From the NCBI RefSeq assembly GCF_023074835.1, contig NZ_JALLGW010000001.1:2790001-2854000 (forward strand): DNA of 64,000 bases, read 5' to 3'. The notes under the pieces were generated by a model. It was not told the DNA's origin, searched no databases, and was given only the letters and a program-made list of their open reading frames with translations. The DNA is from Halomarina salina. Its GTDB lineage: Archaea; Halobacteriota; Halobacteria; Halobacteriales; Haloarculaceae. This document shows positions 26,971-36,388 of this stretch, piece by piece (the first letter of the stretch is position 1; the number at the start of each line of letters is the position of its first letter). Made by a program: the position numbers and the translations under genes.

Positions 26971-27567
26971 CGGATGTCTGTATCACGTGACACTAAGTAG
27001 AGGACTTCGACCCGACCCTGTATATCAAAACATCTTCATTTCTTTTTATTAGTGCGAATGATGGATGTCTTCTCCCCGTCAGGAGGTTAGCTGGTCCAGC
27101 GGTTCCGGCCGCGGCAAGTCCCTGATTCGAGCGTGCGGTCTAAGGAAGTTCTTCTCGAACGCGATAGCGATGGTCACCAGCGACGCCACCGCGGTTACCG
27201 GCCAAGCGGAGGCTGCACCACTCTGTCAAAACCACCGACCACTCGGTCCACCAGACCAGACCCGAGCCAACGGGTCAGGGCTCTGGGACGCCGAGAACGT
27301 TGTCCGGTGTTCGAACGATGCGGTCGGCCGCTATCGTATCGATGTGGATGTCGGTGAGCCCGTCGAAGAAGACCTGTGTGCCTGCCATCGGGACGTCCAT
27401 CACGGCGACCGGCTGACCGAACTGTGCTCATACGGAACTGCATCTGCTGACTGAAGCGGGACCCCGACGATCGTTGCCGATCCATGCGACGTCGAAGGAG
27501 GGTGGTAGTTGTACACCCCTGAAACGCTGTACAACGCACGTTCGGCGTCTATCATTGCCAGCAATCG
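26971..27567. other. Gap before orc1
   Basis: About 600 bases downstream of orc1 without a recognisable gene. A reverse-strand frame around 27285-27430 has coding-like composition but contains stops. It is probably a decayed gene. Confidence 0.4.
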
Positions 27568-28749
27568 TCAGTCGGACCGCATTGCGTCGAGGATGATGTC
27601 GGTGTCGCGCATTAATCGGTGTTCGAGGTAGCTCCCCTTGCTAGGCCCGCCGCCCGTATGCGTGGTGTCGGTGATACCCAGAAATGATTGCTCCTTGAGC
27701 AGGCGCGACACTCGGTCGTACGAGAGTGGGTCGGCTCCCTCAGACTCGGCGAAGTTGACGTACACGTCATAGATATCAGCTGTTCTGAACCGCGAGGCGT
27801 CACGTTGCTCGGTCAGGGCTGCGAGTGCTCGAAGGATGAGTTTCACATGAGGGGGTTGCCCGCTCACGAGTCGCTCAAACCGGTTGATCTCTGCCTGTCG
27901 AACGGCATCGTCGACGAAATTGACAGTCACGCGGTCGGCCCCGGCGCGCTCGGCTAGCTGCCCGGCCTCGTAAAACGTGTCCACGGCCTTGCGGGCATCC
28001 CCATGCTCGCGCGCTGCGAGCGCCGCTGTCTTGGTGACGACGGCGTCATCTAATACGCCCTGCTTGAAAGCGTCACGTCGGTTGTTGAGGATGTTGCTGA
28101 GTTGGTCAGCGTCATACGGGTCAAACACGAGTTCATTGTCCTGTAGACTCGAATCAACGCGTTCGTTGAGCCGCTCGCGGTATTCGATTTTGTTCGAGAT
28201 GCAGATGACGCCAACGAACGCATCGGCCTTGCCCGATTCTCGAGCCCGCGAAAGACTGCGCAAAAGTTCGTCATCGGCGAGCTTGTCGATTTCGTCGAGA
28301 ATCACGACGAACGCATCTACGTCATGAAGATCGAGAAGTTCCCACGTAATGTCGCGGTAGTCCGCTGCACCGATGCCGACTCGTGGGATGGTGCGGTCGG
28401 TGGTGAGTCGCTTGACTAGCTCACGTGCCATCTCGCGGCTAGCTTTTGCCTCGGTCTGGTAGTCCGAACAGTCGACGTACGCGTACTGGAGGGAGCGATC
28501 GTTCTCCGTCGCTCGTCGGTGGGCCTCCCGAGTGACACACCTCGCAACGAGTGACTTCCCGGTCCCTGTCTTCCCGTAGATGATGGTCGTCTCGGGTGGC
28601 CCGCCTTGTGTCGCCGGGCCCAACGCTCGCCCGACCTCGTTGATTTCATTGTCACGGCCGACGACGCGGTCAAGTTCCGGGACGTGGCCAACACGAACCA
28701 ACTCCCGATTGGCGAAGATATCACCCGTCGCAAAGATATCATCGGTCAT
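27568..28749 (-). CDS. orc1/cdc6: Orc1/Cdc6 replication initiator
   Basis: A 393-residue AAA+ ATPase. ATG 28749 (MTDDIFATGDIFANRELV) is chosen over 28842, whose added residues are hydrophobic and lie in the promoter. Walker A is YGKTGTGKS (about residues 59-66), Walker B VVILDEIDK near residue 145, sensor 1 in VGVICISNKIEYRE, and a winged-helix domain forms the C-terminal third (LRALAALTEQ onward). It should bind the repeats just upstream (28788-29139) and open the origin of this replicon. Confidence 0.94.
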   Translation of the reverse strand: MTDDIFATGDIFANRELVRVGHVPELDRVVGRDNEINEVGRALGPATQGGPPETTIIYGKTGTGKSLVARCVTREAHRRATENDRSLQYAYVDCSDYQTEAKASREMARELVKRLTTDRTIPRVGIGAADYRDITWELLDLHDVDAFVVILDEIDKLADDELLRSLSRARESGKADAFVGVICISNKIEYRERLNERVDSSLQDNELVFDPYDADQLSNILNNRRDAFKQGVLDDAVVTKTAALAAREHGDARKAVDTFYEAGQLAERAGADRVTVNFVDDAVRQAEINRFERLVSGQPPHVKLILRALAALTEQRDASRFRTADIYDVYVNFAESEGADPLSYDRVSRLLKEQSFLGITDTTHTGGGPSKGSYLEHRLMRDTDIILDAMRSD

Positions 28750-28787
28750 ATGCCCACAACCATACCCCAGTAGTATAAATTCCCCAT

Positions 28788-29139
28788 ACCCCACACCGAG
28801 TGAAATGCTCAAATCATTACTCTGTGTCACTATAGAGGCCACTGAGTGCGTTTTATATACTCAATTGGTGTGAGAGACACACCTCGTACCGAGTGAGGAG
28901 AGTCCAATATGGAATCTGGTGATAACTGAAGCAAGAGGGAGCGTTGGTGTCGAAAGGCACGGCGATTTCGAACAGCGGGACTCACTCGGTACGAGGGGTG
29001 TGGGAAGCAGCAGACACCACTTCGAAATCACCCGACGTGATGCGTGACCGCTCACTCGGTACGAGGGGTGTCAGCAACGAACCGCCACTTCTGGTTGCGG
29101 CCTCTCCCCCGGTTCACCCTCACTCGGTGTGAGGTGTCC
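28788..29139. other. Probable replication origin with ORB-like inverted repeats
   Basis: Five copies of a box close to CTCACTCGGTACGAGGGGTG lie upstream of orc1. Minus-facing copies are at about 28788-28805 and 28879-28897, and plus-facing copies at 28981-29001, 29051-29071 (identical over 21 bases) and 29119-29138. Inverted boxes with a G-rich end around a lower-GC centre and next to orc1 is the normal haloarchaeal origin design. The box nearest the gene overlaps its promoter region, so Orc1 may also regulate itself. Confidence 0.8.
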
Positions 29140-29600
29140 CTCTCGTGTTCGTAGTGATGCTTCCTCAGTTAGTTCCAGACGTTCGCGAATCCGCCATCGT
29201 CGATCATACCGTCGGTCGTAATTCTCGACTGTCTCTCAGCACTTACTCAGCCACAGTCTCTCGATTCGTTGCTCTATCGCTGTGAGGATGGTGGAGTATA
29301 CCTCGGGTGGATGGAGCGAAGGAAGGTTGAGGTCAGTGACTCCGGTGACAGAGGGTGGCTCATCGGACTAGTATCGGTACACCGTGGCACGGGAGCGGGC
29401 GAAACGTGAGCGCACGCCCGCATCTGTGTCGAGATGCTGGAGTTGGCTGCCGAGAAAGGAATCGACGTTGGCTACTCGACAGAGGATCTCGAGCGAGACC
29501 TCGATCGGAACTGATCCGTGGTCGTCGTCGATTCCTCGGTCCTCATACCGCTGTCGTGGGTACATCGGTTGGAACTCATCGTCTCATAACCACAGTTCGA
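29140..29600. other. Gap between origin and tnpB debris
   Basis: No complete gene seen. Positions 29165-29230 on the minus strand encode TDGMIDDGGFANVWN then a stop, a second short copy of the C-terminal end of the PIN-like fragment at 26740. The orc1/origin block is thus flanked by two related gene ends, as if inserted into or duplicated with a toxin gene. Confidence 0.45.
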
Positions 29601-29605
29601 CGCAA

Positions 29606-29708
29606 TACGAACGACAGAGTTCGTGGAGACAGAGGTTCTTATCGAGTATCGCAAGACACTCCACGACGAGTTCATAGAGGGCTGCACCACGCAGACATCG
29701 AGATTCGA
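29606..29708 (+). pseudogene. tnpB N-terminal remnant
   Basis: The frame gives TEFVETEVLIEYRKTLHDEF and IEGCTTQTS, similar to residues 35-60 of the tnpB at 21671 (TVSEYREALHDAFTQGCTTRSE). Nothing further of the transposon protein follows. Confidence 0.6.
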
Positions 29709-29762
29709 GCCACTCACGCTCCCACCGAAGGCGATGTCCCGCAGCCCAACCCCCAACTTGCA

Positions 29763-29819
29763 TTTAGCATAGCTAAATTCATGTATGGTCGCCATATATT
29801 GTCCATCCATGCATGGATG
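29763..29819 (+). promoter_or_regulatory. Fic promoter with two palindromes
   Basis: TTTAGCATAGCTAAA (29763-29777) is an inverted repeat. A CATATATT box lies at about 29793. CATCCATGCATGGATG (29804-29819) is a perfect 16-base palindrome that includes the Fic ATG at 29813. The layout suggests repression by a dimer sitting across the start codon. Confidence 0.55.
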
Positions 29820-30994
29820 AGCGCGAGATCGGAGCGTTGGCCCCAGGGAGGCTCATCCCATACGGGAGAGAGTCCTACTACAAACCAGAGCCGCTGCCGC
29901 CATCACGAGCACTCGATTTTGAGGCATCGTTCTATGAGACGCTCGCTGATGCGACATTTTGGCTCGGCCAGCTCAGTGGTGTGAGCCGGGAGCTTGAGTT
30001 CTCACCCGTCCTCTACACGTCGTTGCTCCGGAAGGAGGCGATAGAATCCGCCGAAATCGAAGGTGCAGATGTTGACTACAACGCACTCTACAGTCTCGAA
30101 ACACAGGCGTTCGACAGTATATCGAATGACCCATCAGACGGGACACTCGCTTCAGCGTCGAACACGAAAGACACCCGTGAAGTGCTCAATTACGAGCAGG
30201 CCATAGAAGACGGGATAGCAGCTCTCGACGACGGCGAGGAACTCACGGTTGACCTCATGCATGCGCTTCACGAGACGCTTCTTACAGGAGTGTCAGGCGA
30301 CCGTGTCGAGACCGACACAATTGGGGCATACAAGACGGTCCCAAATCATCTTGGGGGCTTTCTTCCACCGGTTCCAGACGCAGTTGACGGGCTAATGGAG
30401 GCGTTGATCACGTATTATAGAATCGGAGGGCGATATCACCCACTCATCGATATCGGGCTGTTTCACTACCAGTTCGAGACGATTCATCCATACGGTGATG
30501 GAAATGGTCGATTGGGGCGATTGCTCATAACGTTGCAGCTGTACGATACTGGCTACTTACAGCGGCCGAACCTCTACCTGAGTGAGTACTTCAATCGGAA
30601 CAAGCCCGAGTATATCGATCGAATGCGTGCAGTCAGGTACGATGGCACGTGGGAGGCGTGGCTCTCGTTTTTCGTTCGCGGAATCGCCCAACAGGCCGAG
30701 GAATCGGTCGAGCGAACACTCGCACTCGATCGGCTTCGACGACGGTATGAAAACGAGTATGGAGGCCACTCCTACACGAAGAACAAACTTGCCTGTACGC
30801 TCTTCGAACACCCCTATCTCACGACCAAGACCGTCCAAACGCTCTTCGACGTCGAACAATCGACGGCGTATCGAGCGATTAGCAGTCTCGAAGACGACGG
30901 ACTCCTCGAAGAAGTGACCGGGAAAGGACGAAACAAGGAGTATCGCGCCCGGGAAATATTCGATATTCTCGAACAGCCGCCCCAGACCTATTGA
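29813..30994 (+). CDS. Fic-domain AMP/nucleotidyl-transferase with winged-helix C-terminus
   Basis: A 393-residue protein. The Fic core motif is HPYGDGNGRLGR starting at His225. The N-terminal auto-inhibitory helix is visible as ESAEIEGAD near residue 80, the (S/T)xxxE(G/N) pattern of class II Fic proteins, which blocks ATP until displaced. The C-terminus has a helix-turn-helix (TTKTVQTLFDVEQSTAYRAISSLEDDGLLEEVTGKGRNKEY). Fic enzymes attach AMP or related groups to target proteins. The HTH and the palindrome at its own start suggest self-repression. It lies close to the origin, so a plasmid-stability role is possible. Confidence 0.92.
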   Translation: MDEREIGALAPGRLIPYGRESYYKPEPLPPSRALDFEASFYETLADATFWLGQLSGVSRELEFSPVLYTSLLRKEAIESAEIEGADVDYNALYSLETQAFDSISNDPSDGTLASASNTKDTREVLNYEQAIEDGIAALDDGEELTVDLMHALHETLLTGVSGDRVETDTIGAYKTVPNHLGGFLPPVPDAVDGLMEALITYYRIGGRYHPLIDIGLFHYQFETIHPYGDGNGRLGRLLITLQLYDTGYLQRPNLYLSEYFNRNKPEYIDRMRAVRYDGTWEAWLSFFVRGIAQQAEESVERTLALDRLRRRYENEYGGHSYTKNKLACTLFEHPYLTTKTVQTLFDVEQSTAYRAISSLEDDGLLEEVTGKGRNKEYRAREIFDILEQPPQTY

Positions 30995-31003
30995 ACGGGG
31001 TTG

Positions 31004-31088
31004 AGGCGTCCATCGGTTCGGTTCGAGCATGGCGTGTTCGTGGCTGCTCGGCTGGCTGTCGCTCTGCTGAAGGAGTGTCCTTCGACAT
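31004..31088 (-). pseudogene. Truncated SWIM gene copy (first 26 codons)
   Basis: MSKDTPSAERQPAEQPRTRH and the next ARTEPM copy the N-terminus of the SWIM protein at 15774. Similarity then stops at the 3' end of the Fic gene. It is the broken end of the SWIM gene that once followed VirB4. Confidence 0.78.
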
Positions 31089-31390
31089 TGGGATGGCAGT
31101 CTCCCTGCACCCGTCAGGGGGCGATAACTCTGTTAGCGAGCGAGTCTAGTCGCTCCTCGACGCTCGCGATGACGCCCCAGAGGGTTGGAGGTTGTGATAA
31201 AATGGCCCAATTCTGGCCCGGGTTCAGAGGCGTTAATAAAAGTAGAATTGCGCTTTTCGGTCATAACCGCCGTTTCGTGGTGGCGTCGCCGTGTAGCTCA
31301 CCCGAGTGAGTTTCCTGATCAGGAACCGCTGTCTCGCTTTCGATGATGTGTCGCTCTCGGTCAAGGGCTCGTACCTCGACACCTCGCCAC
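31010..31390 (-). repeat. Repeat shared with 15696-16094
   Basis: About 380 bases covering the SWIM start, its leader element, the intergenic stretch with GTTAATAAAAG.AGAA, and the VirB4 tail. It matches 15696-16094 at high identity with a few small gaps. Confidence 0.82.
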
Positions 31391-33348
31391 TCCCCGTCGA
31401 TACCGATCAAGGCTTGTGAATACCCCTTTGCATCACTCCCAGGCGTCGCGTTCTGGACGAATCGCATCTCAGCAGAGTTCAGGTTGAACTCCTTGGCCCA
31501 GTGGTCGTCCATCGCATCGAGTTTGTTGAACTGCTTGATCGAACACTGATCGAGGATCGCCTCGGCCTCCGGGCGCTGGAAGAACTCATCGACCGTCTGC
31601 GTGATGAGGCGAATCGAGAGGTCGTGATGGCGATGATGCCTGAAGATCGTCTCCAGATACTCGAGCGTCGACGTCTCACTCAGGCAGTAGCGTGCTTCGT
31701 CGATGACGAACACCACCTCTTTCTCGACCTGTTTGGCGTGTTCATACACGAGTGAGATGAGCAACTCCATCAGGAGACTCGTGTGACCGCCGAGCGAGCC
31801 ACCCTGTTGGACGAGATCGAGATAGACGACCGATTCATCGCGAATGTCGAATTCACTCGCTCGGCCGAGGTTTTCGAGTTGCCCACCGCCAGCAAATGGT
31901 CGAAGCTGGTTGAGCAACCAAAGTGCATCTGTCCTGATCTTCTCGGCTTCCCGCTCACTCCGGACGACCCAACCGGTTGCATCCTCGCTCATCTCCTCCA
32001 GGATATCGAGTGCATCGCGCACAGTGGGGCTCTCATTGTCGTGTGTCCGGACATCTGTGGTGATACCCTGTCGTGCATACGCTTCGTCGAACGCCCGTTC
32101 GAGGGTCGTCCGTCGATCGCCGAGAGTGACGCCTCGTAGGGCGAAGAAGTTCACGAAGAATCCGATCGCCTGATTGCGACGTTCGTTGAGCGGGCTGGCA
32201 TCATCCCCTCGTCTGTTGAGTACGTGTGGTGGGGTCGGCTTGATCTCAAGCGGATTGAGACCGCGTGTGCCGCCCACGGTGATTCGCGTTGCACCCAGCG
32301 CTTTGGCGACGCCACGCCAGTTGTTGAGCGGTTCGAGGATGACGCCGATGCGGTCAGGGTCCTGTTCGAGCGAGCGGATGAACTGCTGTTTCGCGCTGAA
32401 CGACTTGCCCGACCCGGGATCGCCGATGGTGAACATCGCATATCCATCCTCACGGGCGAACGGATCGACGACCAGTGGCGTCTGTGTCTTCGTGTGCGTC
32501 CCGACCTCGATGCCACCGGGTTCAAGGACGCTCGGATTGTGCGGTGAGGCGAGCAGTGCTCCGACTGCGCCACCGAGGGCGACGACGTCATGATGGAGCT
32601 GGTCGGTCCCGATGGGTGCGACCGAGCGAAGCCCACGGTCCTGTTCACAGACGGCGGTCTTCGGTGCGAGCCGGGCTGGCCGGTCACGGAGGATCGCCTG
32701 CACCTGGCGAACCGCATCCTCGAGTTCCTCACGACTCTCTGCCCGAACGGTCAGATACGTCGCAAGCGAGAACACGCGCTGGCCACTCTCGACGGCGGCG
32801 TAGGTCGACGCCGCTTCCTCAGCCCGCTCTCGCAGATAGCGGCCCCGAATCGTCCGCTCGATATCTGCATCCGCTCGGAGTCGTTCGGCGGTGTTGCGGA
32901 GTTCAGTCTCGGCCCGACGCTGTTGTTTCGGGACGAGATGGACCGAGCAGTCGAATTCGAGCGAACTCTCCTCGAAGAGCGAGCTCAGGAATCCATCACT
33001 CGGGTAGTCGGGGTAGCCAGCGATGTAGAGCGTCGTCGTCCACTGTTCGCCAACGCGCGCCGCTCGCGTCTCCCATTCGATTGCGGCCGGTGCAACTAGC
33101 GTCCGGTGTCGTTCGCCAAGTGACCCACTGCCATGTCCGTCTTCCTCGACCATTGCATCGAGTGCCTCACCGAGGTCGACAGTCGCTGGCGAGTCATCGC
33201 TTCGGCGACGAGCGAGGAGATTCGCAACGGTGATGAGCACGAGCACTGCTCCGATTCCGTACAGTGAGATGCCAGCCGGTGAACCGACTGGTGGAAGTGC
33301 CGACCAAATCCGTTCGAGAACCGCCCGCTGATAGACGAGTGCCGTCAT
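31261..33348 (-). CDS. VirB4-like conjugation/type IV secretion ATPase
   Basis: A 695-residue protein with an N-terminal membrane helix (AGISLYGIGAVLVLITVANLLARRR). Walker A is IGDPGSGKSFSAKQQF near residue 308 and Walker B EVVFVIDEARYCLSE near residue 545, with RLITQTVDEFFQR beyond, as in VirB4/TraE ATPases that drive pilus assembly and DNA transfer. The start overlaps the stop of the preceding gene by four bases. It is the last full gene of the transfer operon. Confidence 0.9.
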   Translation of the reverse strand: MTALVYQRAVLERIWSALPPVGSPAGISLYGIGAVLVLITVANLLARRRSDDSPATVDLGEALDAMVEEDGHGSGSLGERHRTLVAPAAIEWETRAARVGEQWTTTLYIAGYPDYPSDGFLSSLFEESSLEFDCSVHLVPKQQRRAETELRNTAERLRADADIERTIRGRYLRERAEEAASTYAAVESGQRVFSLATYLTVRAESREELEDAVRQVQAILRDRPARLAPKTAVCEQDRGLRSVAPIGTDQLHHDVVALGGAVGALLASPHNPSVLEPGGIEVGTHTKTQTPLVVDPFAREDGYAMFTIGDPGSGKSFSAKQQFIRSLEQDPDRIGVILEPLNNWRGVAKALGATRITVGGTRGLNPLEIKPTPPHVLNRRGDDASPLNERRNQAIGFFVNFFALRGVTLGDRRTTLERAFDEAYARQGITTDVRTHDNESPTVRDALDILEEMSEDATGWVVRSEREAEKIRTDALWLLNQLRPFAGGGQLENLGRASEFDIRDESVVYLDLVQQGGSLGGHTSLLMELLISLVYEHAKQVEKEVVFVIDEARYCLSETSTLEYLETIFRHHRHHDLSIRLITQTVDEFFQRPEAEAILDQCSIKQFNKLDAMDDHWAKEFNLNSAEMRFVQNATPGSDAKGYSQALIGIDGEWRGVEVRALDRERHIIESETAVPDQETHSGELHGDATTKRRL

Positions 33349-34430
33349 TCGGCATCACCTCGGCGCTCTGCGTCGACCGCGGATTCACGCCGATACTCGG
33401 TTTCCTCGACTGATGTCCCACTCCAGAACTGTGCCGCGAGGCCGATGATATCGAGTGTACTGCACCGAGATGTCGTCCAGCCAGGCACCTGATCGACGAA
33501 CTCGGTATCGATCGTCTGCAGGCGGCGATCCAGCAGGTCGACCATCCGGTCGTGGATCTCACTCTCTGTGTACGTCGTCCGCCGCGTGACGAATGGTGTG
33601 AACAGCACCCCGACGAGCGGGATAGCAGCGAGTTTCTCACCGGGGGTTCGTTCTCGTTCGTTGCGGGTGTACACCTCGAAGCGGTCGACCTCCGTTCCGA
33701 GATAGTAGTGGAGTTCCTGGGTCGCATCGAGTTCCGCGGGTCGCTGTTCACGGTACTCTTCGATGAGCCCCTGGAGCGTTGGCGTCGACTCGAGCGCTGG
33801 GTCCTCAAGCCGATCTTCCAGTCGGTCGACCAACATCTCCACTGGAAACGAACGGGTCGTGACGTAGAGTCTGAGTGGGAACTCGGCCTCTGTGTTGGCG
33901 AACGTCGCCGCCGTCTGCTGGAGTGCGGCCCAGTCCCCAGACATGGCAAAGTCCATCGTATCGGGATGGAGTTCGAGGTAGCCCTGTAGCGCGCCGTCGC
34001 TCCGTTCGACAGCGCCAACACCTGGCCAGGCTCGCTCGATGGCCGTCAGGTCCTGCGTCCGTTCATCGAGCGTGATTGGGAGGCGGTCGACGAGGCCACC
34101 CTGTGTCGATGCTCGCTCTGCGTCAGCTGGTGTCCCGAGCGTTACCCGAGGCCGAAGGAGGATGTATCGAGTAACGTTATGGAGCCACGTCCACGCGCTC
34201 AGGTGCCGTGGAGCCGCGTAGACGATCATCACACTGAGTGCGAGCCCTGCACAACTCAGTGGCAAGACGAGTCTATCCAGTCCGGTGAGACTCCCGATGA
34301 CCACCCCGAGCAGTGGCCCACCGAACAGCACGCCGACGTCGCCTTCCTCAATACCGAACAGCGGCAGTCTGCTGGTCTCTCCGAGACCGTCCATGATACG
34401 TCGCGTTGCGCGGTCAGATGTCGAATCCAT
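33345..34430 (-). CDS. Membrane protein of the transfer operon (PrgI/VirB3-position)
   Basis: A 361-residue protein. Two hydrophobic helices near residues 30-75 (VGVLFGGPLLGVVIGS and LVLPLSCAGLALSVMIVY) precede a long soluble part with a third hydrophobic patch (LAAIPLVGVLFTPFV near residue 275). Position directly before VirB4 matches that of VirB3/PrgI-type proteins. Length is far greater than VirB3 alone, so identity is by context. Confidence 0.7.
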   Translation of the reverse strand: MDSTSDRATRRIMDGLGETSRLPLFGIEEGDVGVLFGGPLLGVVIGSLTGLDRLVLPLSCAGLALSVMIVYAAPRHLSAWTWLHNVTRYILLRPRVTLGTPADAERASTQGGLVDRLPITLDERTQDLTAIERAWPGVGAVERSDGALQGYLELHPDTMDFAMSGDWAALQQTAATFANTEAEFPLRLYVTTRSFPVEMLVDRLEDRLEDPALESTPTLQGLIEEYREQRPAELDATQELHYYLGTEVDRFEVYTRNERERTPGEKLAAIPLVGVLFTPFVTRRTTYTESEIHDRMVDLLDRRLQTIDTEFVDQVPGWTTSRCSTLDIIGLAAQFWSGTSVEETEYRRESAVDAERRGDAE

Positions 34431-35554
34431 CAGTAGTAACTCGGGTCGTTTTCCGCACGCCGGTAGGCCGGAACGCCACCGTCAGCCGACCGCGGTGCGA
34501 TATTGTCGTTCGTCGATTGCTGTGCTGGTTGAGAGGGCTCGCTGCGGTCAGAGAACGCCCGCTGGGAGAGTACCTGGCCGGTTGCGGCTTTCGGGCCCCA
34601 CCGAGCGGCGGTGGTGGCTGCGTAGGGACCCGCTGCGTAGCCGGCTCCGACGACGCTTCCAACGGTTACGGCAGCGACTGAGGCGGTGCCGACGACGCGA
34701 GCCGTGAGCGGGCTCGCATACCTGAACGTCTTCCACGTGATGAACAGGGCGAGCATCGGCAACGAGATGACGACGAGATACTGCAAGAACGCACTCTCTG
34801 GGACCACCATGGCGTCTCCCACGAACAGTAGCTCATAGCCACGAAACAGAACCGCAGCCGGGAGGGGAAGTGCGGCTAGCGGTATCATCTGTTTGCAGAG
34901 TCGCGAGGCAATCTCAGAGAGGACTGGGACGTTTCCGAAGGCGATGGCGAGTCCGATCGGCATCCCGTAGAGGTAGATGTAGAGCAGAATCTCGCGCAGG
35001 AAGAAGACAGCCTCCAGCGCAACCATCGAGAGCCCACCGAGGACGGCCATTATGAGGGTGATTGCGGGGTTTCCTACGGCAGTTGGTAGGATACCGAGCA
35101 GAGCCCTTGTGATAGCATCTAAGTCAGGGAGGAGTGCTATAGTCATCCCATCAATCAGGTAAAGCCCAAGTACTGCAACCCAGTACCAAGCGACAATCAG
35201 GAACGCTCCTGTCCAAGCTGAATGACGCGTTTTGCGCCCGTTGTAGGTGCTTCCCATATTGAAAATACGAATCGCATGCCGCGTTTGGACAGACAGAACA
35301 AGGATGAGTAACGCGAGTAGCATCGTCTCACCTCCAACGATTGATTCATAGATTCCTTGCCAAGGTTGGTCAGATGAACTGGGCGAACCAAACACAACAT
35401 CCGATCCAGAACCCTCTGGAAGGGGAGTATCGAAGAAGTCTGGAGCGAGCTCATTTAGACCCTCTCCGATCTCAGTAGCGAACCAGCCGATGATTTGACC
35501 GATTATATCGGAGAACCACTTGACTCCAAAGTCAACGAGCGGAAGCGACTGCAC
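34430..35554 (-). CDS. Polytopic membrane protein, VirB6/TrbL-like
   Basis: A 374-residue protein with GTG start directly abutting the stop of the lipoprotein gene. Six or more hydrophobic helices lie between residues 70 and 300 (for example MLLALLILVLSVQTRHAI, AFLIVAWYWVAVLGLYLI, IVMAVLGGLSMVALEAVFF-like stretch), then a polar tail. Topology and place in the operon fit the VirB6/TrbL channel component; no family motif proves it. Confidence 0.7.
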   Translation of the reverse strand: MQSLPLVDFGVKWFSDIIGQIIGWFATEIGEGLNELAPDFFDTPLPEGSGSDVVFGSPSSSDQPWQGIYESIVGGETMLLALLILVLSVQTRHAIRIFNMGSTYNGRKTRHSAWTGAFLIVAWYWVAVLGLYLIDGMTIALLPDLDAITRALLGILPTAVGNPAITLIMAVLGGLSMVALEAVFFLREILLYIYLYGMPIGLAIAFGNVPVLSEIASRLCKQMIPLAALPLPAAVLFRGYELLFVGDAMVVPESAFLQYLVVISLPMLALFITWKTFRYASPLTARVVGTASVAAVTVGSVVGAGYAAGPYAATTAARWGPKAATGQVLSQRAFSDRSEPSQPAQQSTNDNIAPRSADGGVPAYRRAENDPSYY

Positions 35555-36388
35555 TCAATCAGCCTCCGTAAGAGTAGTTTTACACTCGTACCGATCTGCG
35601 CCTTCAGAATAACTAACATTCCCCACCCACCGCGCTTCTCGCTGGCCGTGACTGTACAGAACGGACACAGTGATTGACCCATCACCGGGGCGGCATCCTC
35701 CTGATGTCTGCGCCCATGAAAAGGGTAGTGTCGTACTGTAGAGGGTCTCCTTCTTACCACTAAGGAGGACCAGTTCTTCAACGTCACCGCCAGCTTCCAA
35801 ATTATAGATGCCACTTCGTCGTGCTTCCGATTGGATTTTACCCCTTTCCGATGGATTTGGAACTCCTCCTCCGAATAATAGACCAGCAATTGCAGCGGGA
35901 CCTGTCCCGCTATTCAGAACTGTCGCAATTGCCTCGACTTTGCGAGAGTTTCCAAGCGAATCTGGCATCTCGTCCATGTGATTCGCACCAACACGAACGT
36001 CGAGAATCTCTATCTCCGGCGCAATCTCCAATGCAGTCGTCGCGATCTGCTCGTCATCACGAACGGCGTGAATGCGATACTCACCCGGGGTGTAGCGGGT
36101 TCCGATCTCCACGCTGACCCGCGTTGCCCCTGTCGTCACAGTGCGATCAGCGAAGGCTGCACCCGAGGGGTCGATGACTGTGAGCCGGTCGACGGTCGTC
36201 TCCGGTCGTAGTTCGATGACGAGGGTCGTTCCCTCGATGCGGGCAGCCTGAATCGCCCCGCTCCCGTTCGTTCCATTACTCGTCGATGCCGAACCGTTTG
36301 TCTCACTTCCGAGGCTGAGACAGCCAGCCAGTCCTGCCGTGAGACTACCGGCCGCGGCGAGAAGCGTTCGTCGTGTGTAGTGTGTCAT
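35555..36388 (-). CDS. Tat-exported lipoprotein of the transfer operon
   Basis: A 277-residue protein starting MTHYTRRTLLAAAGSLTAGLAGC, with twin Arg and a lipobox Cys at residue 23. A Ser/Asn/Gly tether and a beta-rich domain follow (TVDRLTVIDPSGAAFADRTV). The longer frame upstream is the antisense-free overlap with the next gene and is not used. Its ATG overlaps the previous stop by four bases. It probably sits on the outer face of the membrane as part of the transfer apparatus. Confidence 0.8.
   Translation of the reverse strand: MTHYTRRTLLAAAGSLTAGLAGCLSLGSETNGSASTSNGTNGSGAIQAARIEGTTLVIELRPETTVDRLTVIDPSGAAFADRTVTTGATRVSVEIGTRYTPGEYRIHAVRDDEQIATTALEIAPEIEILDVRVGANHMDEMPDSLGNSRKVEAIATVLNSGTGPAAIAGLLFGGGVPNPSERGKIQSEARRSGIYNLEAGGDVEELVLLSGKKETLYSTTLPFSWAQTSGGCRPGDGSITVSVLYSHGQREARWVGNVSYSEGADRYECKTTLTEAD

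Noticed and set aside
28788-29139. Possible CRISPR-like repeats near orc1
   Set aside because: Copies face both directions with irregular spacing, and their position beside orc1 fits origin boxes. No cas gene is present.
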